In this document: piece by piece, positions 35,976 through 44,179 of the stretch
Layout: every line of letters starts with the position of its first letter
How positions within the stretch are numbered: the stretch's first letter is position 1
Position numbers and translations under genes: made by a program
Notes under the pieces: generated by a model
Told to the model about the DNA's origin: nothing
What the model saw: only the letters and a program-made list of their open reading frames with translations
Databases searched by the model: none
Origin: Longispora albida DSM 44784
GTDB taxonomy: Bacteria > Actinomycetota > Actinomycetes > Mycobacteriales > Micromonosporaceae
Reading direction: 5' to 3'
Assembly (NCBI RefSeq): GCF_000379825.1
Contig: NZ_KB903834.1
Location: 355,976-419,975 of the forward strand
Length of the DNA stretch: 64,000 nucleotides

Positions 35976-36899
35976 TTAGAAGTACCCTTCCCGCTTGCGG
36001 TCTTCCATCGCCGCTTCCGATACCCGGTCGTCGCCCCGGGTCGCGCCCCGCTCCGTGATGCGCGTGGCCGCGACCTCGTCGATCACTTCCGCCACGGTCC
36101 GCGCGTCCGACCGGACGGCGGCGGTGCAGGACGCGTCGCCGACCGTGCGGTACCGGACCAGCTCGGTGAACGGCTCCTCGCCGGGCTTGGCCGGGAGGAC
36201 CTCGTGGACGGCGTAGAGCATGCCGCCCCGGTCGACGACCTCGCGCTCGTGGGCGAAGTAGATGTCCGGGAGGGCGATGTTCTCCCGCTGGATGTAGTGC
36301 CAGACGTCCAGCTCGGTCCAGTTGGACAGCGGGAAGACGCGCATGGACTCGCCCGAGTGGGTACGGGCGTTGTAGAGGGACCACAGCTCGGGCCGCTGGT
36401 TCTTCGGATCCCACTGGCCGAACTCGTCGCGGAACGAGAACACCCGCTCCTTCGCCCGCGCCTTCTCCTCGTCCCGCCGCGCGCCACCGAACAACGCGTC
36501 AAAGCGGTACTTCTCGACGGCCTCCAGCAGCACCGGCGTCTGGATCGCGTTGCGCATGCCCGACGGCGGCTCGGCGACCAGGCCGGAGTCGATGCCCTCC
36601 TGCACGGAGGCCACGAGCAGCTGGGCCTCCAGCTCGGCTGCCCGCCGGTCGCGGAAGGCGAGTACTTCTTCGAAGTTGTGCCCGGTGTCGACGTGCAGCA
36701 GCGGGAACGGGATGCGGCCCGGCCAGAACGCCTTCTGTGCGAGGTGCAGCAGGACGATCGAGTCCTTGCCACCGGAGAAGAGCAGCACCGGCCGCTCACA
36801 CTCCGCCACGACCTCACGGAAGACGAAGATCGCCTCCGCCTCGAGCGCGTCGAGGTGGGAGACCGCATAACCCACTGACTGGGTAGGGAATTCGGTCAT
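35976..36899 (-). CDS. cysD: Sulfate adenylyltransferase subunit 2
   Basis: A 307-residue catalytic subunit of ATP sulfurylase with the PP-loop fold. The ATP pyrophosphate loop is LLFSGGKDSIVLLHL (about residues 39-53), and HVDTGHNFEEVL is the next family motif; LSNWTELDVWHYI lies near the C-terminus. With CysN it makes APS in the cytoplasm. ATG 36899. It is followed by cysN and preceded by the PAP phosphatase gene, forming a sulfate-activation operon with no reductase genes. Confidence 0.97.
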   Translation of the reverse strand: MTEFPTQSVGYAVSHLDALEAEAIFVFREVVAECERPVLLFSGGKDSIVLLHLAQKAFWPGRIPFPLLHVDTGHNFEEVLAFRDRRAAELEAQLLVASVQEGIDSGLVAEPPSGMRNAIQTPVLLEAVEKYRFDALFGGARRDEEKARAKERVFSFRDEFGQWDPKNQRPELWSLYNARTHSGESMRVFPLSNWTELDVWHYIQRENIALPDIYFAHEREVVDRGGMLYAVHEVLPAKPGEEPFTELVRYRTVGDASCTAAVRSDARTVAEVIDEVAATRITERGATRGDDRVSEAAMEDRKREGYF

Positions 36900-36917
36900 T
36901 CGTGTGCTCCGATGGAC

Positions 36918-37667
36918 TTAAATGGACGAAAGTTGCGCCAGCAGGACCTGCGACAGATCCGGGCGGCAGATGAGCAGGTCAGGCAGTTTGGGGTCAGGCT
37001 GGTTGTAGTTCAGCACAGATCCATCGATCCGGGAAGTGTGCAGCCCGGTGGCCCGGGCCACAGCGACGGGGGCCGCCGAGTCCCACTCGTACTGGCCGCC
37101 GGCGTGCACGTACGCGTCGACCTCGCCCGTGACCACGGCAGAGGCCTTCACGCCGGCCGAGCCCATCGGCACCAGCTCGCCCCCGACCGCCTCGGCCAGC
37201 TCGGCCACGAAGGCCGGCGGGCGCGAGCGGCTGCACGCGAGCCGGAGCGGCCCGGCGGCCCGGACCGGAAACGCCGGCGGGGTGTCCGTACCGAGGATGA
37301 CGCCACGCGCCGGCATCCCGACCGCGCCGGCCACGAGCTCGCCACGCACCCAGAGCGCGATGTGCACGGCCCAGTCGGTCCGGCCGGCCTCGGAGAACTC
37401 CCGCGTACCGTCGAGCGGGTCGACGATCCACACCCGCTCGGCGGCCAGCCGGGCATGATCGTCCGCGCCTTCCTCCGACAGGACGGCGTCCGCGGGGCGC
37501 CAGCGGGCAAGGGCGGTCATGAGGAGTTCGTGGGAGACCTTGTCTCCGGAGTTCTTGAGTGCCTCGCCGTCATCGAAACCCATGTCGGCCCGCAGGCTCA
37601 GCAGGGCATCACCCGCCGCGCGGGCGAGCCAGCGGGCGAAGGCGGCATCAGCGGCTGGAGTGATCAT
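36918..37667 (-). CDS. cysQ: 3'(2'),5'-bisphosphate nucleotidase (PAP phosphatase)
   Basis: A 249-residue inositol-monophosphatase-superfamily enzyme. The metal motif WIVDPLDGTREF (about residues 80-91) and the second motif YEWDSAAPVAVA (about 193-204) are intact, as is the early LSEEGADD. In this context it should hydrolyse PAP, the inhibitory by-product of every PAPS-dependent sulfation, to AMP. It is 18 bp after the sugar-transferase gene and 18 bp before cysD, so it links polymer synthesis to sulfate activation in one transcript. Confidence 0.9.
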   Translation of the reverse strand: MITPAADAAFARWLARAAGDALLSLRADMGFDDGEALKNSGDKVSHELLMTALARWRPADAVLSEEGADDHARLAAERVWIVDPLDGTREFSEAGRTDWAVHIALWVRGELVAGAVGMPARGVILGTDTPPAFPVRAAGPLRLACSRSRPPAFVAELAEAVGGELVPMGSAGVKASAVVTGEVDAYVHAGGQYEWDSAAPVAVARATGLHTSRIDGSVLNYNQPDPKLPDLLICRPDLSQVLLAQLSSI

Positions 37668-37685
37668 CAGTACCTCCCGAGGTCA

Positions 37686-39113
37686 TCAGTACGCTCCCGA
37701 AGCCCGGCACACCGCAGTGAGGGTGCGCAGCAAAATCACCAGATCGAGGGACAGCGACCAGTTTTCCACGTATTGGAGATCGAGTCTGATCGCTTCCTCC
37801 CACGGCAGGTCCGAGCGCCCGCTGACCTGCCACAGGCCGGTGAGGCCCGGCTTGACCACGAGCCGCCGCCGCATGTCCTCCGGGTACGCCGCGACCTCGG
37901 CCGGCAGCGGCGGGCGCGGGCCGACCAGCGACATGTGCCCGCAGACCACGTTCACGAGCTGCGGCAGCTCGTCCAGGGAGAACCGGCGCAGCCAGCGCCC
38001 GATCGGCGTGACCCGCGGATCGTTGCGCATCTTGAACAGCACGCCGGAGTTGTCGCTGTTCAGGGCGGCCAGCCGGGCCTCAGCGTCCACGTACATGCTG
38101 CGGAACTTCCACACCGCGAACAGCTTGCCGTGCTTGCCGACCCGCAGCTGCTGGAACAGGACCGGCGCGCCCGGCTCCGCCCACCAGATCGCCAGGCTGA
38201 TCACCAGCCACAGTGGAGCGATCATCACGAGGATGAGCAGGGCACCGACCCGGTCGAAGAGTTCCTTGGCCAGGCGGCGGGTGCCCGCGAGGTTCGGGTG
38301 CTCGACGTGGAGCATCGGCAGGCCGTCGACCGGGCGGATCGTCGTGCGGTCGCCGGCCACGTCCAGCAGGGAGCTGGCGACGATCAGGTCGACGTCGCCG
38401 CGTTCGAGTTCCCAGGCGAGGCGGCGCATCGCGATGCCGTCGAGCTCCGGGCAGGACAGGACGACGACCGTGTCGGCGCGCGCCGCTTCCACCGCAGCCG
38501 CCACGTCGCCGAAGTCGCCGCAGGTCGGCAGGCCATCCGCGTACTGCCCCGGCGGCAGGCACGCCCCGACGACGCGCAGCCCGTGATAGGCCTCCCGGCG
38601 CAACTGCGTCGCCAGCTGCTCCACAGCGGACGAATGCCCGACGACGACAACCCGCCGCAGGCACCGGCCACGGGCACGGGCGTAATGCAGTGCTTTTCGC
38701 AACAGGAAGCGGACGAGCAAAGTCGCAGCCGTCGCGAGTGGAAGAACCATGATGACGTAACCGCGGGCGAGCGGAAAGTCCAGCGCGTAGGCGAAAACGG
38801 CCAGGCCGGCGGTCAGACCGAGGCCGGCGCGGAATACCCGCTGATATTCGTCGGTGCCGACGTAGAGATAACGCTTTTCATAAGCGCGGTTCAGCGCCAG
38901 TGCCGCGACCCACGCGAGCGGGAAGAGCAGCGAAAGAGCGAAATACCTGAGGTTGTACGAGGTGAGGTGCTCGCCGAATCGCAGGCAGAACGCCACCGTA
39001 CCGGCACCGAGCCCGACCATGAGGTCCACGGCGAGTACCTGGCGCAGATAGCGCGTTTCCCAGGCCCGATCCGGGACAGCAGTGACCGCGGCGCCGAACT
39101 CCCTGATCGCCAT
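37686..39113 (-). CDS. Polyprenyl-phosphate glycosyl-1-phosphate transferase
   Basis: A 475-residue initiating enzyme of exopolysaccharide synthesis. Four to five N-terminal helices (about residues 24-140) lead into a Rossmann-like cytoplasmic domain (RRVVVVGHSSAVEQL), another membrane hairpin near residue 290, and the conserved catalytic C-terminus (KFRSMYVDAEARL, RRFSLDELPQL, LVGPRPPLPAE, KPGLTGLWQVSGRS). It transfers a sugar-1-phosphate from a nucleotide sugar to undecaprenyl phosphate, the first membrane step of the repeat unit. First gene of the sugar-transferase-cysQ-cysD-cysN operon. Confidence 0.94.
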   Translation of the reverse strand: MAIREFGAAVTAVPDRAWETRYLRQVLAVDLMVGLGAGTVAFCLRFGEHLTSYNLRYFALSLLFPLAWVAALALNRAYEKRYLYVGTDEYQRVFRAGLGLTAGLAVFAYALDFPLARGYVIMVLPLATAATLLVRFLLRKALHYARARGRCLRRVVVVGHSSAVEQLATQLRREAYHGLRVVGACLPPGQYADGLPTCGDFGDVAAAVEAARADTVVVLSCPELDGIAMRRLAWELERGDVDLIVASSLLDVAGDRTTIRPVDGLPMLHVEHPNLAGTRRLAKELFDRVGALLILVMIAPLWLVISLAIWWAEPGAPVLFQQLRVGKHGKLFAVWKFRSMYVDAEARLAALNSDNSGVLFKMRNDPRVTPIGRWLRRFSLDELPQLVNVVCGHMSLVGPRPPLPAEVAAYPEDMRRRLVVKPGLTGLWQVSGRSDLPWEEAIRLDLQYVENWSLSLDLVILLRTLTAVCRASGAY

Positions 39114-39164
39114 TCCGCTCCCCCCAGCGTCACCTACCCAGGTAACGAATAAGGGGCATAACGG

Positions 39165-39749
39165 TCACGCTGCGTGGTACGCGTTCTGCGCCCACTCCAC
39201 GCCGTTATCCATGACAGCCTCGACGACATCGGCAGCGCGATCCACGAAAAACGCCAGTTCCTTGCGCTCCACAGTGGAAAAGTCACTGAGGACGAAGTCG
39301 GCCGGATCCTGCCGGCCCGGCGGGCGCCCGATGCCGAACCGCACCCGGACATAGTCCTTCGTGGCCAGTGTCTGCGTCATCGACCGCAGCCCGTTGTGCC
39401 CGCCCTCGCCGCCACCCAGCTTGATCCGGATCGACGTGAACGGCACGTCCAGCTCGTCGTGCACGGCGATGACGTGCTCCGGCAGCACCTTGTAGAACCG
39501 GGCCAGCGCCGCCACCGGGCCACCCGACAGGTTCATGTACGTCAGCGGCTTGACCAGCACCAGCTTCGGCCCGCCCGGCCGGATCCGGCCCTCGGCCACC
39601 TCGGCCTTCGGCGCGCGGGCATGCCGGCCGAACGTCGCGCCGGCCCGCCCGGCGAGCAGGTCGGCCACCATGAAGCCGACGTTGTGCCGGTTCCCCGCGT
39701 ACTGCTTGCCAGGGTTGCCCAGGCCAACGACCAGGAATGTGGCGTCCAC
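39165..39749 (-). CDS. pth: Peptidyl-tRNA hydrolase
   Basis: A 194-residue hydrolase that recycles peptidyl-tRNA released from stalled ribosomes. Motifs are [21 protein letters not shown] with catalytic His22, [10 protein letters not shown], and [11 protein letters not shown] with the catalytic Asp. [13 protein letters not shown] is the usual tRNA-contact region. Length is normal. It lies downstream of rplY, separated by a strong terminator, in the order seen in many actinobacteria. Confidence 0.97.
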   Translation of the reverse strand: MDATFLVVGLGNPGKQYAGNRHNVGFMVADLLAGRAGATFGRHARAPKAEVAEGRIRPGGPKLVLVKPLTYMNLSGGPVAALARFYKVLPEHVIAVHDELDVPFTSIRIKLGGGEGGHNGLRSMTQTLATKDYVRVRFGIGRPPGRQDPADFVLSDFSTVERKELAFFVDRAADVVEAVMDNGVEWAQNAYHAA

Positions 39750-39780
39750 CGGTACACCATCCTCGAAGAGAAACGGAAAA

Positions 39781-39811
39781 CGGCCCGGCTGAATACTATT
39801 CAGCCGGGCCG
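39781..39811 (-). terminator. Rho-independent terminator of rplY
   Basis: A 15-bp perfect stem (39781-39795 with 39797-39811) with a one-base centre, so the working loop is a few bases. On the minus strand it is followed directly by TTTTCCGTTT, a U-rich tract. It ends the rplY transcript before pth. Confidence 0.85.
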
Positions 39812-39823
39812 CCCCTGAGATCT

Positions 39824-40429
39824 TTACGCCTCGGCGGGAGCCTCTGCGGCCTCGGCCGGGGCCTCGCCCTCCAGGTCGGCGGCGGTCGGCGAAGCGGTCA
39901 CGTTCACGATCAGCGCGTCGGCGTCGATGCCCAGCTCCGCGCCCTTCGGCAGCGTGATCTGACCGGCGGTGATGTGCGTGCCGGCCTCGGCGCCCTCGAT
40001 CGAGACCTCGACCGAGTCGGGGAGGTGGGTGGCCTCGGCGGACAGCGTGAGCGTGGTGTGCTCGATGCTGACCAGCGTGCCGGAGGCCGCGGTACCGGTC
40101 ACGTGCACCGGGACCTCGACGGTGACCTTCTCGCCCTGCTTGACGATCAGCAGGTCGACGTGGTCGATCGTGTCCTTGATCGGGTCACGCTGGAGCGCCT
40201 TCGGCAGCGCCAGGGTCTTGGTGCCGTCCGCGCCCTCGAGGCTGAACAGCTGGTTGATGCCACCACGGCGGATCGCGGCGGCGAACTCCAGAGCCGGCAG
40301 GGCGATGTGCTTGGGGGCCTCGCCGTGGCCGTACAGGACGGCAGGAATCTTTCCGGCCCGGCGGGTGCGACGTGCGCCGCCCTTGCCGAACTCGGTACGG
40401 GGCTCTGCGCTGATTCGGACCTCGGACAC
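39824..40429 (-). CDS. rplY: Ribosomal protein bL25 (CTC/TL5 type)
   Basis: A 201-residue 5S rRNA-binding ribosomal protein of the long CTC form: an N-terminal L25 domain ([31 protein letters not shown]) and a C-terminal beta domain, ending in an Ala/Glu/Pro tail ([12 protein letters not shown]). GTG 40429 follows AGGAG at 40438-40442 and matches the usual N-terminus; an upstream open extension is not conserved in character. Confidence 0.96.
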   Translation of the reverse strand: MSEVRISAEPRTEFGKGGARRTRRAGKIPAVLYGHGEAPKHIALPALEFAAAIRRGGINQLFSLEGADGTKTLALPKALQRDPIKDTIDHVDLLIVKQGEKVTVEVPVHVTGTAASGTLVSIEHTTLTLSAEATHLPDSVEVSIEGAEAGTHITAGQITLPKGAELGIDADALIVNVTASPTAADLEGEAPAEAAEAPAEA

Positions 40430-40660
40430 GGGAGAACTCCTCCGAAAGGGCTTGGTCGTGAAATTGCGAAAGTCATCAGGTGCGGTGCCCCGACGGCGAC
40501 GATGAGGCGGACACATCGGCCCGGAACACCGCGTCGATGACGGAGCCCTTGAGGGCACCCTCGCCGTGGCAACCGTGCCAGCTTACCCGAGGAGGCGCGG
40601 CGGCACGAAATCGGGGGCGGGGCGAGGTTCCTTACCCCGGATACGTCCGGGAAAGGGACA

Positions 40661-41644
40661 TCAGCCCGAGAGGCCGCCGAAGAGGGTCGTCACGGAACCG
40701 TCGTCGAACACCTCACGCATGGCCCGCGCCACCATCGGTGCGATCGACAGCACAGTGATCTTGTCGAGCTGCTTCTCCGGCGGAATCGGCAGCGTGTTCG
40801 TCACCACGACCTCGCTGATCCGGCTGTTCTTGAACCGCTCCGTCGCCGGGTCGGACAGGATCGCGTGCGTCGCGGCCACGACGACGTCCGTCGCCCCGCT
40901 GTCGAACAGCACGTCCGCAGCCTTGCAGATCGTCCCGCCGCTGTCGATCATGTCGTCGATCAGCAGGCAGACCCGGCCCTCGACGTCACCGACCACCCGG
41001 TTCGCCACGACCTGGTTGGGCTTCAGCGGGTCACGCGACTTGTGCACGAACGCCAGCGGCACGCCACCGAACTTGTTCGCCCACCGCTCGGCGACCTTCA
41101 CCCGGCCGGCGTCAGGGGAGACGACGGCCAGCGGGCGGCCGACGTACTTCTCCATGATGTAGTCGGCGAGCGTGTCCATCGCGTACAGGTGATCGACAGG
41201 GCCGTCGAAGAAGCCCTGGATCTGCGAGGCGTGCAGGTCGACCGTGAGAATCCGGTCGGCGCCTGCCGTCTTCAGCAGGTCGGCGATCAGGCGGGCCGAG
41301 ATCGGCTCCCGGCCACGGTGCTTCTTGTCCTGCCGGCCGTACGGGTAGAACGGCAGCACGACCGTCACCCGCTTCGCCGAGCCACGCTTCAGCGCGTCCA
41401 CCATGATCAGGGTCTCCATGACCCACTGGTTGATCGGCGTGGTCATCGACTGCACGACGAACGCGTCCGAGCCCCGCACCGACTCCTGGTACCGGACGAA
41501 CGTCTCGCCGTTCGCGAAGTCGTACGCGTCAGTCGGCGTGGGCCGGATGCCCAGCTCCGCCCCGATCTCCTCGGCCAGCGCGGGGTATGCCCGGCCGGAG
41601 AAGAGCATCAGTGTTTTACGGTTTTCCGCGACGATGCTGCCCAT
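40661..41644 (-). CDS. prs: Ribose-phosphate pyrophosphokinase
   Basis: A 327-residue PRPP synthetase, which makes phosphoribosyl pyrophosphate for nucleotides, His, Trp and, in actinomycetes, the decaprenyl-phospho-arabinose pathway. Motifs: MLFSGRAYPALAEEI, the flexible loop YPYGRQDKKHRGREPIS, LHASQIQGFF and the PRPP site CLLIDDMIDSGGTI. ATG 41644. It follows glmU on the same strand, the conserved actinobacterial order. Confidence 0.97.
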   Translation of the reverse strand: MGSIVAENRKTLMLFSGRAYPALAEEIGAELGIRPTPTDAYDFANGETFVRYQESVRGSDAFVVQSMTTPINQWVMETLIMVDALKRGSAKRVTVVLPFYPYGRQDKKHRGREPISARLIADLLKTAGADRILTVDLHASQIQGFFDGPVDHLYAMDTLADYIMEKYVGRPLAVVSPDAGRVKVAERWANKFGGVPLAFVHKSRDPLKPNQVVANRVVGDVEGRVCLLIDDMIDSGGTICKAADVLFDSGATDVVVAATHAILSDPATERFKNSRISEVVVTNTLPIPPEKQLDKITVLSIAPMVARAMREVFDDGSVTTLFGGLSG

Positions 41645-41756
41645 CGGGTACGGCCCTTGTCTCTACGGTGAGGCTGACGGTTACCGCCAGTATCGCGGGT
41701 GAGCACGCCTCAGGTACAAGCCAACCCGAACCTCGTGGCCAACTTCACGCCACCCG

Positions 41757-43193
41757 TCATTCAGGGGCGCTTGCCTCGTTGGCCTTCTTCGCCTTGACGG
41801 CCGCGTCGTACGACTTCGTACCCTGCCGCTTGCGCTCCACCCAGCCCTCGATGTTGCGCTGCTGGGAACGCTCAACGGCCAGCGCACCCGGCGGGACGAA
41901 CTTCTCGACCGTGCTGCCAGCCGCGACGTACGCGCCGTCGCCGACCTCGACCGGGGCGATCAGGTTCGTGTTGCAGCCGATGAACGCCGCCTCGCCGATC
42001 GTGGTGTGGTGCTTACGGACCCCGTCGTAGTTCACGAAGATCGTCGCCGCGCCGATGTTGGCGTCGGCACCGATCGTCGCGTCACCCGCGTACGTCAGAT
42101 GCGGGATCTTCGCGCCCGGGCCGACAGAGGTCTTCTTCGTCTCCACGAACGTGCCGACCTTCGCCCGCTCGTGCAGCACCGTCTCCGGCCGCAGATACGC
42201 GAACGGGCCGACCTGGGCGCGCGGGCCGATCTCCGCGTCGATCGCGTGCGCCCGGATGACCTTGGCGCCAGCGCCGACCGAGACGTTCTGGAGGGTGGTG
42301 TCCGGGCCGACCAGTGCGCCGGCCGCCACCGACGTCGAACCGCGCAGGATCACGCCCGGCTCGATCGTCACGTCGGGCTCCAGGGTCACGGTCACGTCGA
42401 TCCAGGCCGAGGCCGGGTCGATCATCGTCACGCCCTCACGCATGTGGGCGCGGTTGACCCGGTCACGCAACAGGTACCGCAGGTCGGAAAGCTGCTCGCG
42501 GTCGTTGCAGCCGAGCGTGTCCGTCGCGTCAGCCGCCACGTGCGCGCCGACCGGGCGGCCCGCCGCGACCAGCAGGCCCACGACATCCGTCAGGTACTCC
42601 TCGGCCTGGTCGTTGTCCGCCGTCAGCTTGCCCAGCATCTCCCGCAGCGCGTCAGCGTCGAAGGCCAGCACACCGCTGTTGATCTCACGGATCTGGCGCT
42701 GCTCCGGCGAGGCGTCCCGCTCCTCCACGATGCCCGTGACCGCACCGTCAGCGGCGCGCAGGATCCGGCCCAGGCCGGTCGGGTCGGCCACCTCTGCCGT
42801 CAGCACCGTCGCGGCGGCGCCGGCCGCCTCGTGCGCCTCGACCAGAGCGCTCACCGTCTCGGCGCGCAACAGGGGGGTGTCACCGGCCAGGACGACCACG
42901 GTGCCCTTGACGTCCTTCAGGGCGTCGAGCCCGGTACGCGCCGCGTGACCCGTCCCGCCCTGCACCTCCTGGAGCGCGGTGACCGCACCGGGGAAAGCAG
43001 AGCCCAGGTACTCGGTGACCAGCTCCGAACCGTGCCCGACCACGACGACCGTCTGAGCCGGGTCGAGCGGGGCGGCGGCGGTGAGCACGTGGCCCAGCAG
43101 CGGGCGGCCCAGCAGCTCGTGCATGACCTTCGGCAGCGCCGAGCGCATCCGCTTACCCTTACCGGCGGCAAGAACGATCACTGTCCGGCTCAC
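41757..43193 (-). CDS. glmU: Bifunctional GlcNAc-1-P uridylyltransferase / GlcN-1-P acetyltransferase
   Basis: A 478-residue two-domain enzyme making UDP-GlcNAc for peptidoglycan and other glycans. Residues 1 to about 230 are the uridylyltransferase (VLAAGKGKRMRSALPK, GGTGHAART, EERDASPEQ). The rest is a left-handed beta-helix of hexapeptide repeats with the acetyltransferase site (KKTSVGPGAKIPHLTYAGD, NYDGVRKHHT). GTG 43193 follows GAGGGAG. It lies 27 bp after tRNA-Gln on the same strand. Confidence 0.97.
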   Translation of the reverse strand: MSRTVIVLAAGKGKRMRSALPKVMHELLGRPLLGHVLTAAAPLDPAQTVVVVGHGSELVTEYLGSAFPGAVTALQEVQGGTGHAARTGLDALKDVKGTVVVLAGDTPLLRAETVSALVEAHEAAGAAATVLTAEVADPTGLGRILRAADGAVTGIVEERDASPEQRQIREINSGVLAFDADALREMLGKLTADNDQAEEYLTDVVGLLVAAGRPVGAHVAADATDTLGCNDREQLSDLRYLLRDRVNRAHMREGVTMIDPASAWIDVTVTLEPDVTIEPGVILRGSTSVAAGALVGPDTTLQNVSVGAGAKVIRAHAIDAEIGPRAQVGPFAYLRPETVLHERAKVGTFVETKKTSVGPGAKIPHLTYAGDATIGADANIGAATIFVNYDGVRKHHTTIGEAAFIGCNTNLIAPVEVGDGAYVAAGSTVEKFVPPGALAVERSQQRNIEGWVERKRQGTKSYDAAVKAKKANEASAPE

Positions 43194-43215
43194 GGTGACT
43201 CCCTCGGTGTTCTCG

Positions 43216-43974
43216 TCAGGCTCCCGGGGGAGGGTTCGAACCCCCATTAATCGGACCAAAACCGATTGTCCTGCCATTAGACGACCCGGGAATGGCTGCC
43301 GCGGCGAGCACCACAGCAGCCATGTCTTCGACGTAACGGTACAGGGCCGCCGACTTCAAGACATCAACCACTACCAGCCCCCGATACCCGTCGCCCCGGT
43401 TGAGCCGGGTGGTCAGAGGGTTGTGCCGTTTCAGGACAGTCGGGAGAAAATCCCCGGCAGGTACTCCCAGGTCGGCGGCCCAGCTCGCCTTGGCTGCTTC
43501 GACGTCAGCCGACTCGTGGATGTGCAGGCGGAAGCGTGGCCCGCCGTGCTCGACCGGCGCCCGGTCCAGGAAGGCCAGGAACAGCCTGATCAGCCCGAGG
43601 TCGGTGTTGCAGAACCTCAGCCGGTTGGCTGGACGCCAGGGTTTCGACTTCGAGCCCTCGCACCAGTACGCGACGACGCCGAGCAGGATGATCACGTCGT
43701 CGGGCAGCTGGCCGAGTTCCGACGCGAGGACGGTGCGGCCAGCCTCTCGCGCCTGCCGGGCTCTCAACCTGCGGGCGGCGAGGCGCTCGGCACGGCGGGC
43801 ACGCGCGCCGGGCGACCACCCCGGGGCTGGAACCCGGCTCTTGGGCACGTCACGCACCCATAGGGACACGCTCGACTTCGAGCAGCCGACGAGCGTGGCG
43901 ATCTCGTCGTACGTATGGCCTGAGGCGCGGAGCGCGCGGGCCTGGGCTCGGGCTTGGGGGCGGGGGCTTGGCAT
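43216..43974 (-). CDS. HTH and LAGLIDADG-like protein whose frame runs through tRNA-Gln
   Basis: A 252-codon frame. Residues about 13-42 form a helix-turn-helix (ASGHTYDEIATLVGCSKSSV). The central region (VVAYWCEGSK, RFCNTDLGLIRLFLAFL, RFRLHIHESADVEAAKASW) follows the pattern of LAGLIDADG-type homing-endonuclease-like proteins, although the acidic active-site residues cannot be confirmed. The last ~25 codons (from PGSSNGRTIGF) are simply the tRNA-Gln gene read in frame, and the stop comes three bases after it. Function unknown: perhaps a DNA-binding relic of a homing or tRNA-linked element. ATG 43974 is one choice of several. Confidence 0.6.
   Translation of the reverse strand: MPSPRPQARAQARALRASGHTYDEIATLVGCSKSSVSLWVRDVPKSRVPAPGWSPGARARRAERLAARRLRARQAREAGRTVLASELGQLPDDVIILLGVVAYWCEGSKSKPWRPANRLRFCNTDLGLIRLFLAFLDRAPVEHGGPRFRLHIHESADVEAAKASWAADLGVPAGDFLPTVLKRHNPLTTRLNRGDGYRGLVVVDVLKSAALYRYVEDMAAVVLAAAAIPGSSNGRTIGFGPINGGSNPPPGA
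43221..43291 (-). tRNA. tRNA-Gln (anticodon TTG)
   Basis: A 71-nt cloverleaf folds by eye: 7-bp acceptor stem TCCCGGG/CCCGGGA, D arm GTC...GAC, anticodon stem ATCGG/CCGAT with loop TTTTGGT (anticodon TTG, read as UUG), T arm GGGGG-TTCGAAC-CCTCC and discriminator G. CCA is not encoded. It lies wholly inside the 3' end of the frame at 43216-43974, on the same strand, and just upstream of glmU, so it may be processed from a longer transcript. Confidence 0.95.
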
Positions 43975-44096
43975 GGGGGGACTTTATGGCTGGGGTGTGA
44001 CATTCCTGGGGATTCGGAGAGCTGTTACCCGCCGGTACAAGAAAGGGGTTAAAGGGCCACAGACTCACCGGGACGGCACTCGCGGGCCCTGTCAAA

Positions 44097-44124
44097 CTAC
44101 GGTCCCGTAGGTTACGGTGACGTA
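44097..44124. promoter_or_regulatory. Tandem operator before the acyl desaturase gene
   Basis: Two 12-bp inverted repeats, TACGGTCCCGTA (44098-44109) and TACGGTGACGTA (44113-44124), with centres 15 bp apart, about 55 bp before the desaturase ATG. The first extends to a 14-bp perfect element (CTACGG-TC-CCGTAG). The TetR gene after the desaturase is the obvious candidate to bind. Confidence 0.6.
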
Positions 44125-44179
44125 GGCGTAGCCTCAGGCTGGCCCCTCCGTCAATCGACAGCTCATCTAGCGAGGCACC

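Noticed and set aside
40636-40651. Short hairpin CCCGGA-TACG-TCCGGG as prs terminator
   Set aside because: Only six base pairs and no T-run; too weak to call.
43216-43291. Prophage or integrative element attachment at tRNA-Gln
   Set aside because: No integrase, second tRNA fragment or foreign gene block lies next to it in the window.
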